64,000 nt of DNA, taken from positions 46,488,015 through 46,552,014 of the forward strand of contig NC_060060.1 in the NCBI RefSeq assembly GCF_020283565.1. Reading direction: 5' to 3'. Position 1 is the stretch's first letter. Each line of letters begins with the position of its first letter. The translations under genes and the position numbers were made by a program. Under the pieces are notes generated by a model. It had not been told where the DNA came from, made no database searches, and saw only the letters and a list, made by a program, of their open reading frames with translations. The stretch is from Trifolium pratense. Taxonomy: Eukaryota > Streptophyta > Magnoliopsida > Fabales > Fabaceae. Positions 1 through 10,611 of the stretch are shown in pieces.

Positions 1-1085
1 CAAGAGAATGGATCCAGCCCATCTCGCCAGACTGAAAGACCCGACTCGCCCAACATCATATTCAAAACACAAGGGAAATGTGGAATTTTTTTTTTGAAGA
101 AGCTAAATTAGTCCACCCAAATTGACGCCAGAGAGAATCGAACCTCAGACATCAAGAGGAGCACACTCCCAGGTCCCAAACCAATACCAATGCACCATAT
201 ATACATCACTCTTTGGTCGGTTGATGATACGTTCCAAATACACACTTACTAAGAAATAATCACATTGAGTGCTTTGAATCCCTTCTACTGAATACAATAA
301 GCATTTAATTTTAGTAAGCAACGTTTTCCATGTCTCCTAATTATATTATACTAGTATCCGGATCTATGCCATACACGGATAAAAATGTTACTATAAATGA
401 TAACATTTTAATATTATAATTTTCATAATTATCAAATAAAAAAGATTAAATAAGGTTTTGATCCTTAAACGTTAAAATATTATCATTATTTTTGTCTCAT
501 AAAAAGTGACATCTTTTGATCTACAAAATTATTATGCGTGCAATTTTAGTCTCTCCTGTTAAATCAATGTGTACTTTTGTAAGACTATTTTGCGTATATA
601 TGTTAAAAAGTTCTACGAATAAAAAGGAACTCAAATTTTGATTTTTTAAGTCCAAATTTTCGTTGTTTTTATCTTTATCTTATGAAATTTCAAATATTCT
701 TATTTTATTATTCTCATATTAAAAAATTCTAAAATCATGTACAAGACCTTTTTATAGTATTTAAAACATGTCTTAAAATATGTCTTAAAATAAAAACATG
801 TCTTAAAATAAAAATATTCAAAAATTAAAATGTAAATGTCACGTTTGAACCTTTATTTATATGTTCATATTAGAAACTCTTCAGAAGGTTTAGAGATTAA
901 TTATGAGTAAAGTTATGAAGGAAAAAATTAAAGGAATAGCACTATGTCTACTAATGAAAAAAAAAAAAAAACTAAGGAATGGATCAAGAGAAAGTATGTG
1001 GTGAAAAAATAATCTTTTGGTGAAAAAAAATCTATAACAAAAAAGCACATGCTAGTTATCCAAGGACACATATATAGTCCCAAAT
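1..1085. other. AT-rich intergenic DNA with repeat debris
   Basis: No gene is visible. Positions 100-200 resemble a common dispersed repeat (a stretch reading like 'gagaatcgaacctcagac...ccaataccaatgcacca'). The rest is AT-rich with short direct repeats of 'acatgtcttaaaataaaa' near 765-815. Confidence 0.5.
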
Positions 1086-1088
1086 TAT

Positions 1089-1601
1089 ATGTTGGCGGCG
1101 TGTTCTTTGGCTTGGATTGTATGGTCAAAGGTTCATAGGTGGTTTGATATGAGTACGGTCTCGCCGAATTCCTATCTTCCTTATTGGATGGCTTTCTTTC
1201 AATTTTTAGGAAAGGTAAGAAAGGTTTCAAGGGGTGTGTTGATGGTTTGGCATGCAATCATGTGGGTGCTTTGGCGATTACGAAACGAAAGAATTTTTGA
1301 GTCTAAGAATAGAGATCCGGATGAGATTTTTGAAAAAATACAACTAGTTTGTTGGAAATGGATTTTATAAAACAATGTCAATACACCTTGCTTATACTAC
1401 GAGTGTGTGCTCTTTCATTGGACTGTATAATGCGTTAAAGTTATCAGGGTGGCGTTTGATGTAGTCAAATTATCAGTATTTTTTCTGTACTAGTTGGATG
1501 GATTAGTACATATACTTATCCTTTTTATTTGTGGGTTAAGTATTTCTTGTACTAATTTCAATTTTTAATATATATCATTATTCTTTGCCGTTAAAAAAAA
1601 A
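1089..1601 (+). pseudogene. 5'-truncated LINE (L1-type) 3' end, zinc-binding RT tail
   Basis: The reading frame 1089-1370 gives a tail with VWHAIMWVLWRLRNERIF followed by a WKWIL end. This is the pattern of the zinc-binding region (zf-RVT) at the C-terminus of plant LINE reverse transcriptases. The frame stops at 1368-1370. It is followed by about 220 bp of T-rich 3' UTR with 'gtactagttggatgga', and an A-run at about 1592-1601 that could be the poly(A) tail. Everything upstream of the tail (endonuclease, RT core) is absent, as expected for a 5'-truncated insertion. I could not find a clear target-site duplication. Confidence 0.75.
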
Positions 1602-1993
1602 GGCATATAGAGCACACAAGAAAAACACAAAATAAAAAAAATAAAAATTCTATTTATTTTTTTACGAAAGGTTGAAAAATTATGTTGAATTCTATAGTTT
1701 ATTTATGCATTCACTTTGATTCGATGATACTTTCAATTAATATATAAATGTTATGATCTCATTGGTTGGTTATTCCTACAAAATTATTATGTATCTTTTG
1801 TGACTTTTACTATCTCCTGAAAGATAAATTGATCAATTACAAGAGCTGAATGGCCAAACATGATACACTAATATTGTATTTAATAATAATTTTATAAGAG
1901 TTAAAAACTATTTAATTGAAGTATATTAGCATGAGATTTTTACTATAAATTGATCAAAATAATTTCAATTTAATACATGTAAAAGTGAATAAT

Positions 1994-2268
1994 ATGGCTG
2001 AAACTCTCAAGTTTATTTATAAGTACATCCACCTTTTTATTTCTCTATTTCTATTTCTTGTTGTAGTCAATGTTTATGGTAAGATCATACTTCAAATTTT
2101 TTTTTTTTTTTTTTATCATATACACAAACTTTCACCTGTTTTTAGAAATATTTCTTTATTCTTATTTACATTACAGGAAGGAAAAAAGCTCACAATTTTC
2201 AACGTATACCGTGCCCTGATCATAATAAAACTCTTTACTGCACTCTAAAAAATTGTTACTGCGCTTAA
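1994..2268 (+). CDS. NCR-type (nodule-specific cysteine-rich) secreted peptide
   Basis: This is a two-exon gene: exon 1 1994-2078, a GT-AG intron 2079-2176, exon 2 2177-2268, giving 58 aa. Exon 1 encodes only a hydrophobic signal peptide (MAETLKFIYKYIHLF... ending VVVNVYG), which closely resembles the conserved NCR leader of IRLC legumes. Exon 2 encodes a short basic mature peptide with four cysteines spaced C-x8-C-x4-C-x-C; the C-x4-C-x-C end is typical of NCRs. The intron falls at the usual NCR place, just after the signal peptide. A TATA-like TATAAAT lies at 1944-1950. In the family, such peptides are made in infected nodule cells, routed to the symbiosome and act on rhizobia. The spacing between the first two cysteines (8) is wider than the usual 5, so a divergent or decaying member is possible. 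Recognition of the leader is firm; function is inferred. Confidence 0.7.
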
Positions 2269-2459
2269 CAGTTAAGATATAAACTAATCTCTATTGTTTT
2301 TAACCAATTAGTTTTCTTTGCTCATCATAATTTCTTTTCTCATATCTTTTCCATCCTTAAACTTTACTTTTAGCTTTAGAAGAAAGTGTTGCTACCAGCT
2401 TCATTTTATTGTGAATGATATATAGTTGTTTAAATATAAAGATGATGTAGATCCTTGAT

Positions 2460-2565
2460 ATCAGCGTTTTAAAGTGTGATTGCGGTAGTCATTGCAATTG
2501 CGATCATTGTGATTGCGATCATTGTGGCTGCTGCGGCGGATGTTGCGACTGTTGCAGTAAAATAA
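2460..2565. repeat. Dispersed repeat rich in 'gattgcgatcattg'
   Basis: A short block of GC-richer repeats of the type 'attgcgatcattgtgattgcg'. Related blocks occur near 9015-9125 (opposite orientation) and 44090-44190 (inside an intron of the sorbitol dehydrogenase gene). This is probably one end of a small dispersed element. Confidence 0.5.
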
Positions 2566-2699
2566 TTTTAAATTTTTACACACTATGTAGTGTCACCACT
2601 AGTGGAGTCTCAATTTGTTTCATGCATATTTTTTGAAAGATGTTTTTTTTAATGGAAAATAAATAATTATATATAACGGATAATTAAGACGGTGAAAAT

Positions 2700-3295
2700 A
2701 CAGAGCAGGAGTACCAAAAATACTCAAAAACTAACAAAGATTTACAAAAGAAACACAAAAAAAAATCTGGAAAGCAACAAACCACCAAAACCGCTCAAAG
2801 CAGCCACCAAAAAAGGGAAGGGGAAAAGCTAATAACAAAGACTTTGCACCTCAAGATTAGAAGCATCTAGGCACCGCATCCTCACATCGCTTTATTGGAC
2901 CAGCACAAGAGAGGTTGCACCTCCCACTCATAGAAAGAGCGGGGGCCATGTTTTTTTTTTTTTACCTAGAAACGATTTCAAGGAGGAAAGTTTCACCCTA
3001 TACACAAGAATATCGATCAATTATTGAAGACCCACTGGCATAGAAAATATCATTATGGGAGGTCCAGATAGACCACACAACAACATGCCACCGATCGGAA
3101 GCTTGAAAGAGAGATTTGTATCAAATCCTAATCGGTACACTTTTGACTCAGATCAAACAAAAAAGATGTCAAAATCCCATTACCAATCTGCGTAAACACC
3201 CCTTCAGAGAACCAATCCGACTGAGATTTTACCTGGATCCCAAATAAAGAAACATCACTCCACCACGAAGACGCCCCTTTATTGATAGATGCTTG
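2700..3295 (-). pseudogene. LINE reverse-transcriptase 3' fragment
   Basis: Translated on the minus strand, about 3290-3130 reads SSWWSDVSLFGIQ...DWFSEGVFTQIGNG and about 3110-3000 reads DRWHVVVWSIWTSHNDIFY. Both are characteristic of the region between the RT core and the zinc-binding tail of plant LINEs. Internal stops and a deletion between the two blocks show a dead copy. Confidence 0.65.
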
Positions 3296-4045
3296 AATTT
3301 GAAATACATTAAGAGACTACGTACTAAGGATAAGATTATTCATTGCATATATATTCTAACGTAAATTGAGATTTCGGGTTCATAAAAATTAGTTTTCGGT
3401 GAGAAGGTTTGAATGAATATGGTCTAACTTATCTGATGCAGTTACGATGCAGTCATACACATAGTCGAAAATCACACTGCAATGCAGTGCGATGCGATTC
3501 TGGTGACTACCGCATCAACTATACTACAACTGCAATTGCATGTTGCAATTTAAAGCCATGCATGCTTGATATATCATCTAAGAAACTTATTAGATTTGAA
3601 TTTAGCTCTCAAGATAGGATATTGATTGATCAAATATGTCACTTAGGGTGTAATCTTGAGAATTTCTTTGTACAAACTTCCTCGAATAGGTCACCTAATA
3701 GTATCATTTAAATGAGATTAATCTCTTATTCCATATTTTTTTGAGTTATTAGATTCACACCACATGATTTTTCATTGCATATTGAGCATTAAATTGTTAT
3801 TCCTAATATAATCCATGCATGTACTATATGTTGTCATGATTGTTGTGATGTTTTACCTATTGATTAATGTGTGTTTGTTCATCTACTTATGCCATATACT
3901 GCAGTATTCTTTTTACATGATTTTAGATGTACTAACATCATATTTGGGTTTTGTGGTGTGCTTATATTTGTATGCAGATTATATTCAAAATGGTTGTGGC
4001 AAGGCAACTTCGCTTGGGAAAGAGGAGTGTAGGGCTTATGCCTAG

Positions 4046-4110
<65 letters not shown>
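4046..4110. repeat. (AT)n microsatellite
   Basis: About 32 perfect AT units. It produces spurious tyrosine-isoleucine open frames on both strands. Confidence 0.95.
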
Positions 4111-4111
<1 letters not shown>

Positions 4112-4589
4112 CAGTGTTTTTAGTATTGTTAGTTTTAATTTGTAGTATTACTAAGAATTTATTATTGTTATTTGTTTTATTTTTGAGTTTAGAAACTTGT
4201 TGTACCATTATTGTTATTATTTGTTTTTAATAAACAAAATTACGTTTTTATGATGTTAAAATTAGTAATAAACTTGTTGCACCACCACTACACACCACTC
4301 CAATGGCTCCAAGACGAAATAAGAAAAATTGGGATTAACTAATAAAGTAATTAAAAGTTTGTGAACTTTAATATTAAAAAAAATAAAAAAATTCGTGAAC
4401 TTACATAAATAAATTAAATGTGAATGCTTATTTTGTTTGCACTAAGTAATGATGAATGCTTTCAATACATCAATATTTAGTTGATTAGGCTAAAGTAAGA
4501 GTTTGAAGACACTCATGTGATAAATATATGTTAATTAATGCCATTCATGTAGTGTTAAATAAGACTAATTAATGTCTAACCTAAACAAT

Positions 4590-4687
4590 CATAGGGCAGC
4601 TCTCCTTTGGCAAACGAATATCCATATCTCTTAATTAATCAAATGAAATATCATCATAGCACCTGCCAATAGAGACTTGCCCTAAGA
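4590..4687 (-). ncRNA. MIR399: MIR399 hairpin, minus-strand class
   Basis: The predicted mature miR399 is at 4592-4612 on the minus strand, on the 3' arm; its first 20 nt are UGCCAAAGGAGAGCUGCCCU and nt 21 is A. The 5' arm at 4662-4682 pairs with it (about 16 of 19 positions on the plus strand, slightly fewer on the minus), with a loop near 49 nt. The strand was chosen because only the minus strand gives the canonical UGCCAAAGGAGA start and the shared 3' flank TTTAG-like sequence of the plus-strand copies. TATA and P1BS sites lie on its 5' side (4781-4873). miR399 is induced by phosphate starvation and represses PHO2/UBC24 mRNAs. Compared with the plus-strand copies it carries U14C and G21A. 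Its partner on the plus strand has lost its hairpin (6521-6731). Confidence 0.85.
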
Positions 4688-4780
4688 CGAATTTAGCTTA
4701 CTAATATACAACACTCACTCCCTCTCACTTCTCTAATGTGTCAAACTAGTTTGTGAATAATTGAATGATACTCCCAACAA

Positions 4781-4873
4781 GTTATATAGGCTAATACTCG
4801 AGGGTTTTATGCTTTGGATATACTTGTCTTAAAAGTTACAACTTCCCCTTATTTCTTCAACAATAGCATATGC
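4781..4873 (-). promoter_or_regulatory. MIR399 promoter: TATA box and two P1BS sites
   Basis: On the minus strand a TATA box CCTATATAAC occupies 4790-4781, about 95 bp upstream of the hairpin. Upstream of it are two matches to GNATATNC, the site bound by PHR1-type MYB factors: GGATATAC at 4816-4823 (as written on +) and the palindrome GCATATGC at 4866-4873. The same arrangement recurs at 9371-9462 and, partly, at 15168-15200. Confidence 0.75.
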
Positions 4874-5384
4874 TTGAAGATCCTAAATATCATATAAAAT
4901 CTAGACATTTATTTTTCATTCACATAATTTTTTTTATCTATTTTCGTGGTTAGCTTTTGGAAATAGAATCCCAATATGCTCCACCGAATGAATTTTGTCT
5001 GGTGACCACATCCAAGGACATAAGCCTATATATGGTCAACACCACCTTATATTATGTCTTTTACTCTTTTTACGTTTTCTAAATTTTTTATTTTTGGCTT
5101 TCACCACCAGTTTAATATGTTTCGAGAGTTCAATTTTGACATCAAGTGATTCCAACCCTCTCCCGATGGCAGTTGTCGGGGATCAAATTGTGGTCCTCTC
5201 TAACAAATTCAACCACTTAACCAACGATCGGTTACTTTTCTCAATTTAATTACTAGCAGCCGGTAACCATATTAATTAATTTTGAGAAATACATTTAATT
5301 TTTTATTTGGAATATATATTAAACTTGTAATGTGAACTGATGGTCATTTCGATAGCCATTTTTTGGCATAGAATAATTTTTAAA

Positions 5385-5617
5385 ATACTAGTGTCGCAGA
5401 GACCAACTCTACATTATTTTAAATATAAAATGTCGGTCATTTTATAAAGTAGCGTCGTTTTGTAAATTAACCAAACAAATTAGGTGTGTAGCGTGAGTTA
5501 AATGGACGCTAAACCTTCACTACTAGCGTTGGTGTTTGGGACCGACGCTAAACTTGGAGGCTAAAATTGTGTTTTTTTTTTTTTTTGCTACAATTAAAAT
5601 TGTGTTTTCTAGTAGTG
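5385..5617. mobile_element. CACTA-type transposon end (relic)
   Basis: The segment ends TTTTCTAGTAGTG at 5617, the reverse complement of a typical legume CACTA terminus (CACTACTAGAAAA). It contains repeated 'gcgtc/gacgct' subterminal motifs. The other end was not located, so this may be a deleted copy. Confidence 0.45.
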
Positions 5618-5639
5618 AAAGTTTGTGAAAATTTTACCA

Positions 5640-6520
5640 ACCTAGTGTAATTTTTACAAACATTACACAAATGGTGTAAGTTATCACCGTCACCAATGAC
5701 TTTCCCTTATTTTAAAAGTAAAATTTTGGTTAGCAGAACTCCGAAAATATATTCAACTTTTATCTATGTGATTCCTATAGGTAAAAACGAGAGAAAGTGA
5801 AAAATTATATTTTTCACCGTCTACCTATAAAAAGTGTCTGTCATTAAATTTTAGGCAGAAATAGTAAATATTGTCGCCCGTAATTTTGGGCTTTACCTAA
5901 TTCAAAAAAAAAAATTGAACTCCATGTGTAAGGAGAAGTGACTTATAGTGATGAAATTTCCCTATCACCAAAACTCAAATGAAAGTAAAAATAAAATAAA
6001 AATTAGGAAAATAAAAGTAGTCACCGCTAAATTGTTGATGGTAGCGACAACTTACTCCATTTTTGTAATTTTTTGAAAAACTATACTTACTTGATAAAAA
6101 ACATGAAATACCGTAAAGTAATTAATATGTAAATAGTCATATAGTTAAATATGTAAATAGTTATTAATAATTTTATGGAGTTATTAGTAGTCAATAGTAA
6201 TTTTATGGTATTTATCTATATATATTTGTATTATACATGCAAAACATAATAAAAAAGTATTATACATGCAAAAAATGAAAAAATTATATAAAAATCTATT
6301 AATTAATTTATCCCTTTCCGTTAGATTCTCTGTTTTTTTATGCTGAAACAGATTATATTGGGAGTAAAGCAAGCACCGTTGCTAAATGAAATTACAAAGT
6401 GCATCACAAATAAACTTTGCCAATGAATCTTGTGTTAGTGCCAATGAAAAACTGCAAACTCATAAGAATATATATAAAAGGCATAATAGACATAAAAAAG
6501 CATAATAGCTAAATAAGGAA
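5640..6520. other. Intergenic AT-rich DNA, no gene seen
   Basis: Low-complexity AT-rich sequence with short motifs like those in CACTA subterminal regions ('gtcaccgct', 'tgtcgcccg'). No coding region or RNA gene is supported. Confidence 0.4.
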
Positions 6521-6731
6521 CTTGTGCAAACAGGGCCATGCAACTAAGGAACTTTAGATATATGGAATAAAAAACCCAGATTTTATTCACAACTTCTGTT
6601 TTCCACTTTTCCAAAGTATACAAGAATTTTAGGATGCCTTTGGCTATTAAGAATCAATAATTCATTATCATATAGTGATCCAAAGAAAAACTACTGTTTT
6701 TGGATATCCATAGCATAACCATCAAGAATAA
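6521..6731 (+). promoter_or_regulatory. Orphan MIR399 promoter relic (hairpin lost)
   Basis: This is homologous to the upstream regions of the plus-strand MIR399 copies at 9957, 21461 and 37935: 'gtgcaaacagggccatg', 'aactttagatat', 'ttcacaacttct', 'aagtatacaagaat', and then the P1BS site GGATATCC at 6702-6709. Homology stops abruptly at about 6731, just where the second P1BS and then the TATA box should follow. No miR399 hairpin lies downstream. The unit is therefore truncated and presumably dead. Confidence 0.75.
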
Positions 6732-7431
6732 AGCCCCCCTTTTTTTTTGGAAGCTTTTTCCCAAGACCTTTTTCTTATTGTGGACGAATGAGCTTATGTT
6801 GAATGAAAACATTTTTTCTTAGTAAATTTTTTCTTTTTTAGGAGCCCAAAACTTTTTGCCTAAGTTGAATGAAAACTTCAGTAATAAGTCTACCCTAACC
6901 CTAAGGATTAAACGAGAAAATTTTGTGCCTAGAAATAGACAAATGTTTTCATTTGAATACAAAATGTTGTTTGTTTATCCAATCTTGGTAGGAAGGACCA
7001 TAGTTCGATCCACGCAACGACGATCGGGAGGGGTTGAAACCACTTGATGTTAGAATTAACCCTCGAACCAAATTAAACTAATGGTGGAAAAAAAATATTG
7101 TTTGTTTAAATTTACATTTTTTTATAGTAATTTTACTTTTTTTTACAATCCTCCGCAAAAATATTTTTTTATAGTACGTAAGTTATTTTCATTACAACGT
7201 TTTGATGTTTAGGCAGCGATCAACAACTGTTGCCAAAAAACCGTACTTGTATCCAAAGGCAACGGTTTAGCATGTGCGCTTATTTACTGCCATGGCCTTT
7301 TCTATAGGCAACAGTTTTGTGTGGTTAAACTTGTAAATGGCAGCTGTTTGTTGTGGTCCAATAGCAACAATTTTATACATTAAGGAACGATTATTAGATT
7401 GTTGCTTAATCTTTGTAGAAATGGTTTAAAT

Positions 7432-7611
7432 AATGCTAGCAATACACTCTTTAACAAACACACTCCAACACACTCTTTTTTATTGGTTAAAATTCACATG
7501 GGTCCCATAAAAAAATGTGGACCCATATAACTTTTATGGGACCCATATAAATTTTAGCCAATAGAAGAGAGTGTGTTAGAGTGTGTTTGTTAAAGAGTGT
7601 GTTGCTAGCAC
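7432..7611. mobile_element. MITE with long terminal inverted repeats
   Basis: Both ends read (inward) 'gctagcaa.acactctttaacaaacacactc.aacacactctt'; the arms are about 55 nt and nearly identical. The centre holds a second small palindrome ('gggtcccataaa'). No coding capacity. Confidence 0.8.
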
Positions 7612-7619
7612 TCCTCTAG

Positions 7620-8030
7620 TTTTTTACAAGGTTTAAAATTTAATTTTGGAAACATTATTTTGTGTTACTTAGGTGTATTTTGACTTATTATTATCAAGAA
7701 CAGTTTTTGTTGCTTACAACGGTTATTTATTGTTGCTTTTCAGTTATGGCAACACTTTCTTTTTAAAATTAATCTTTTATAATAACAATTTATTTTTTAT
7801 TTTATTTTTTGATAAAACAATAAATAGCATAATAAGCATTTATCTAAAATAAAAAACTCAATTTTAAAAACCTAAATAAAATAGATAAGATTCTTTGCAA
7901 TATATAATATTCCGAGTTTGGATATCCAAAACATACAAAATTAAAATAACACGTGATATAGTTTGCTCGTCACCACTTTTTCTCTTCTTCTTAATTTACT
8001 AGAGAGGAGTGATTAAATAAGTGTGATTGC

Positions 8031-8062
<32 letters not shown>

Positions 8063-9000
8063 GTATTTAATTTCTGTTGTTTGTTTTTGTGATTTCATCA
8101 TCCTTTGTTTTGATTTGTCCGTCTTATAGTGCGGGGTATTGTTATCCGGTCTTAGTGCGGAGTATTGTTATCCCGTTTTTGGTACGTTGTTCATTTGTTT
8201 CAGGTTGAAGGATTAAGGTTGATTCAGTGCAGATCCAATCAATGACTTTTGTGTCATCAACGCTACAGATCCGGAGGCATGAATATTTCGAAAACTTCAA
8301 TATAGTCAAATATGTAGGCTTATGCAATATGTCGTTTTATGTTATTAACACGGATGTTGTGAGTTTGTTCGCAAATTCATCCTTTTTGTTTTTAGCGATT
8401 TTGAATTTGTATTGCATCAATATACTTTTATCAATTTGAATGAATGGATACCTTTTATTTAGTAAAAAAAATAAATTGAATGATTGGTTTTTACATAAAA
8501 TTTGTCTCAAATTATAGTGATAACACGTGCAAATAATATCATTCATCATCTTCAACTTCAAGCTCACCTTTCTCAAATGTTGGATGAATTTTCTGCATTG
8601 TCAGAAAAATTGTAAATCCTTGGAGTAGAAAATTTTAACCAAGTAATTTGATTTTTTTTTTTTTGACAAAAAGTAATTTGATATTATTTGATAACCCTTT
8701 TTAAAATTGAAGAACCCTTTGATATTATTTGATAACCCTTTTATTTGATAACAATTTTCAATCCGGTGTACAAATGCATTGTAATTGCATCAAGAACTGC
8801 ATAAAAGGATTTCAGCCATGTTTAACATTTACTCACCAAATATTAAAATTTATGAACCTCAAATCCTATTTTGTATCAAATTTATTCTTTAGCAACCTTT
8901 CAATTAACCATGTCTTTCAAGCACCATCGAACCGGTACTTATTGAATAAACAGAAACTCTGCAATGTTGGATATATAGTGTTATCATTTTATATAGTTTG
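7620..9000. other. Intergenic DNA, no gene seen
   Basis: AT-rich sequence with an (AC)n/(AT)n microsatellite at about 8032-8062 and duplicated short motifs ('tttgatattatttgataaccctttt', 8680-8745). The open frames here lack family motifs and codon bias. Confidence 0.45.
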
Positions 9001-9014
9001 TGAAAATTTAAAAT

Positions 9015-9125
9015 GATTTCGCGCCGCAATAGCCGCATTTGCGTTGCAGCAATCCCAATATATATGACTGCAATCGCAACGATTGTAACCACTACTGTAT
9101 CCATGACCGCAATCGCAATTTAAAA
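9015..9125. repeat. Dispersed 'ccgcaatcgcaat' repeat
   Basis: An inverted copy of the repeat seen at 2460-2565. It lies immediately 3' (on the minus strand) of the MIR399 hairpin at 9180. Confidence 0.5.
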
Positions 9126-9179
9126 CCATAGTATTGCATTGCATATGGGGGAACAAAAGACAAATGTCTAAGCTAAACA

Positions 9180-9273
9180 TTCATAGGGCAGCTCTCCTTT
9201 GGCAAGTGAAATTCTATAGCTGAGTCAAAATGAAACATCACCATATCACCTGCCAATAGAGACTTGCCCTACG
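9180..9273 (-). ncRNA. MIR399: MIR399 hairpin, minus-strand class
   Basis: The mature miR399 is predicted at 9184-9204 on the minus strand, with the same 21 nt as the copy at 4592. The 5' arm is 9249-9269 and the loop is about 44 nt. It sits head-to-head with the plus-strand MIR399 at 10309; the hairpins are 1.04 kb apart and share a promoter region with four P1BS sites. The flanks on both sides match the other minus copies: 'taagctaaacattcat' on the 3' side and 'gatttgcttacta' on the 5' side. The role is as for the family, phosphate-starvation repression of PHO2-type mRNAs. This is the best preserved minus-strand copy, with an intact promoter. Confidence 0.87.
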
Positions 9274-9370
9274 ACTGATTTGCTTACTAAAATACAATAA
9301 TCCCTCTCAATGATATTTTTCTCTAATGTGTCTAATTAGTTTGTCAAGTAATGTATGACACTCCCAACAA

Positions 9371-9462
9371 GTTATATAGGCTAATACTCAAGGGTTTTAT
9401 CCTTTGGATATACTTGTCTTAAAATATACTACCTCTTTTTTCTTCTGAACAATAGCATATGC
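9371..9462 (-). promoter_or_regulatory. MIR399 promoter: TATA box and two P1BS sites
   Basis: The TATA box CCTATATAAC is on the minus strand at 9380-9371. P1BS matches are GGATATAC at 9406-9413 and GCATATGC at 9455-9462. Spacing to the hairpin is the same as in the copy at 4781. Confidence 0.78.
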
Positions 9463-9956
9463 TTGAAGAGCAGATACTTATTCCATTTATTTCAGATTTT
9501 TTTTATTTTATTTTTCTTGTTCAGATTTTGGAACATGAACCCCAATATGCTCCACTAACTAAATGAAGCTTTTGAGTGACCACATCCAAGGTCAAATATA
9601 AGTCCGGTCAACACCACTTCATGCTCAGCTTGAGAATCTGTCCTATGTATCATATACTGAACCCTTATTTGATAAATTTAATGTATAGCAAATGTTTCCC
9701 ATATAATGAATGTTTGATTATAAAATTGTTCTTAGGACTGAACAAATTAGAGGGCATGGCACTCGACGAAAACTGAAATTTTTGTTCTTCACAAAGTCAC
9801 AGAACAACTTTTTGTCTTGAGTAGAAGTTATTTAAAATAATAAAATATCATGTTGTTCATCAAACATCGTACAAGATAATAAGTTGTTCAAGACCGTAAA
9901 AGTTTATGTTGTATTGTCAGGTGTTGTTTTTTTCCTGTGTTGAAAAATAAGGAATT

Positions 9957-10220
9957 ATACCCTGGTGCAAACAGGGTCATGCCACTAAGAAACTTTAGAT
10001 ATGATAAAAAAAAACCTGATTTTGTTTCACAACTCCTATCTGGAATGGACCACCAAAGATTTTTGAGTTATGACTCTTAGCTATTGGAATCAGAATTCAT
10101 TAGCACATATATGAAAAGTGATTGCTAAAGAAAACAACTGGTTTTGGATATCCATGGCATAACCCTCAAGTATATGCCAATGTTTCTCAGAGGTTTATTC
10201 CATCTTATTTGCTATAAAAG
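9957..10220 (+). promoter_or_regulatory. MIR399 promoter: two P1BS sites and TATA box
   Basis: This is a conserved upstream block of plus-strand copies. P1BS sites are GGATATCC at 10146-10153 and GTATATGC at 10170-10177. The TATA box GCTATAAAAG is at 10211-10220, about 90 bp before the hairpin. The core resembles the minus-strand promoter read in reverse complement ('ATATCC...GCATAA..CCCT.'), so both promoter types derive from one ancestor. Confidence 0.78.
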
Positions 10221-10308
10221 TTTATTTGCTAAAGTGTCACAAACAAACCAGTAAAGGCGCAAGAAAGAATTGGTTTTAGTTGAAAAGTTCATTAATAAGC
10301 AAAGCAAA

Positions 10309-10392
10309 CAATAGGGCACCTCTCTCTTGGCAAGTAAACAGTTAGCATAGTGCTCACTGCAAATAACTTGCCAAAGGAGAGTTGCCCTGTCG
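10309..10392 (+). ncRNA. MIR399: MIR399 hairpin, plus-strand class
   Basis: The mature miR399 is predicted on the 3' arm at 10369-10389; its first 20 nt are UGCCAAAGGAGAGUUGCCCU and nt 21 is G. This equals, as I recall, the Arabidopsis miR399b/c sequence. The star arm GGGCACCUCUCUCUUGGCA is at 10314-10332, with a compact loop of about 30 nt. It is the right half of the head-to-head pair with 9180. Downstream, at 10612, a fragment of an ABC transporter gene begins. A phosphate-starvation role is expected from the family and from the P1BS sites upstream. Confidence 0.92.
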
Positions 10393-10544
10393 TTTCTTTA
10401 GCTTAGTCTCATCGTCAAATGGTAGCAAAGAAAAAGTAATTCAGTTAAGATGCATGTATTTCATACTATTTCATATGTTATGAAAGATGTGTTCAAGAAT
10501 GTCAGTTGTTCATGATCATCATCTTCATCGTCATCGATGGCATC

Positions 10545-10548
10545 TTTG

Positions 10549-10580
<32 letters not shown>

Positions 10581-10581
10581 G
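10545..10581. repeat. (ATC)n microsatellite
   Basis: About twelve ATC units downstream of the MIR399 hairpin. A related sequence ('gatcatcatc..tggcatctt') lies downstream of the copy at 21822, near 22125-22150, so it belongs to the duplicated unit. Confidence 0.8.
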
Positions 10582-10611
10582 TGTCTTCTTAACTCTGTTA
10601 ATAAATTGCAG

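Noticed and set aside
3879..4208. Tyrosine/isoleucine repeat proteins on both strands
   Set aside because: Direct translation of the (AT)n microsatellite.
4594..4682. Reading the minus-class hairpins as plus-strand microRNAs
   Set aside because: The plus strand also folds well, but its arms do not start with the canonical UGCCAAAGGAGA. TATA and P1BS sites and conserved flanks also place the promoters on the other side.
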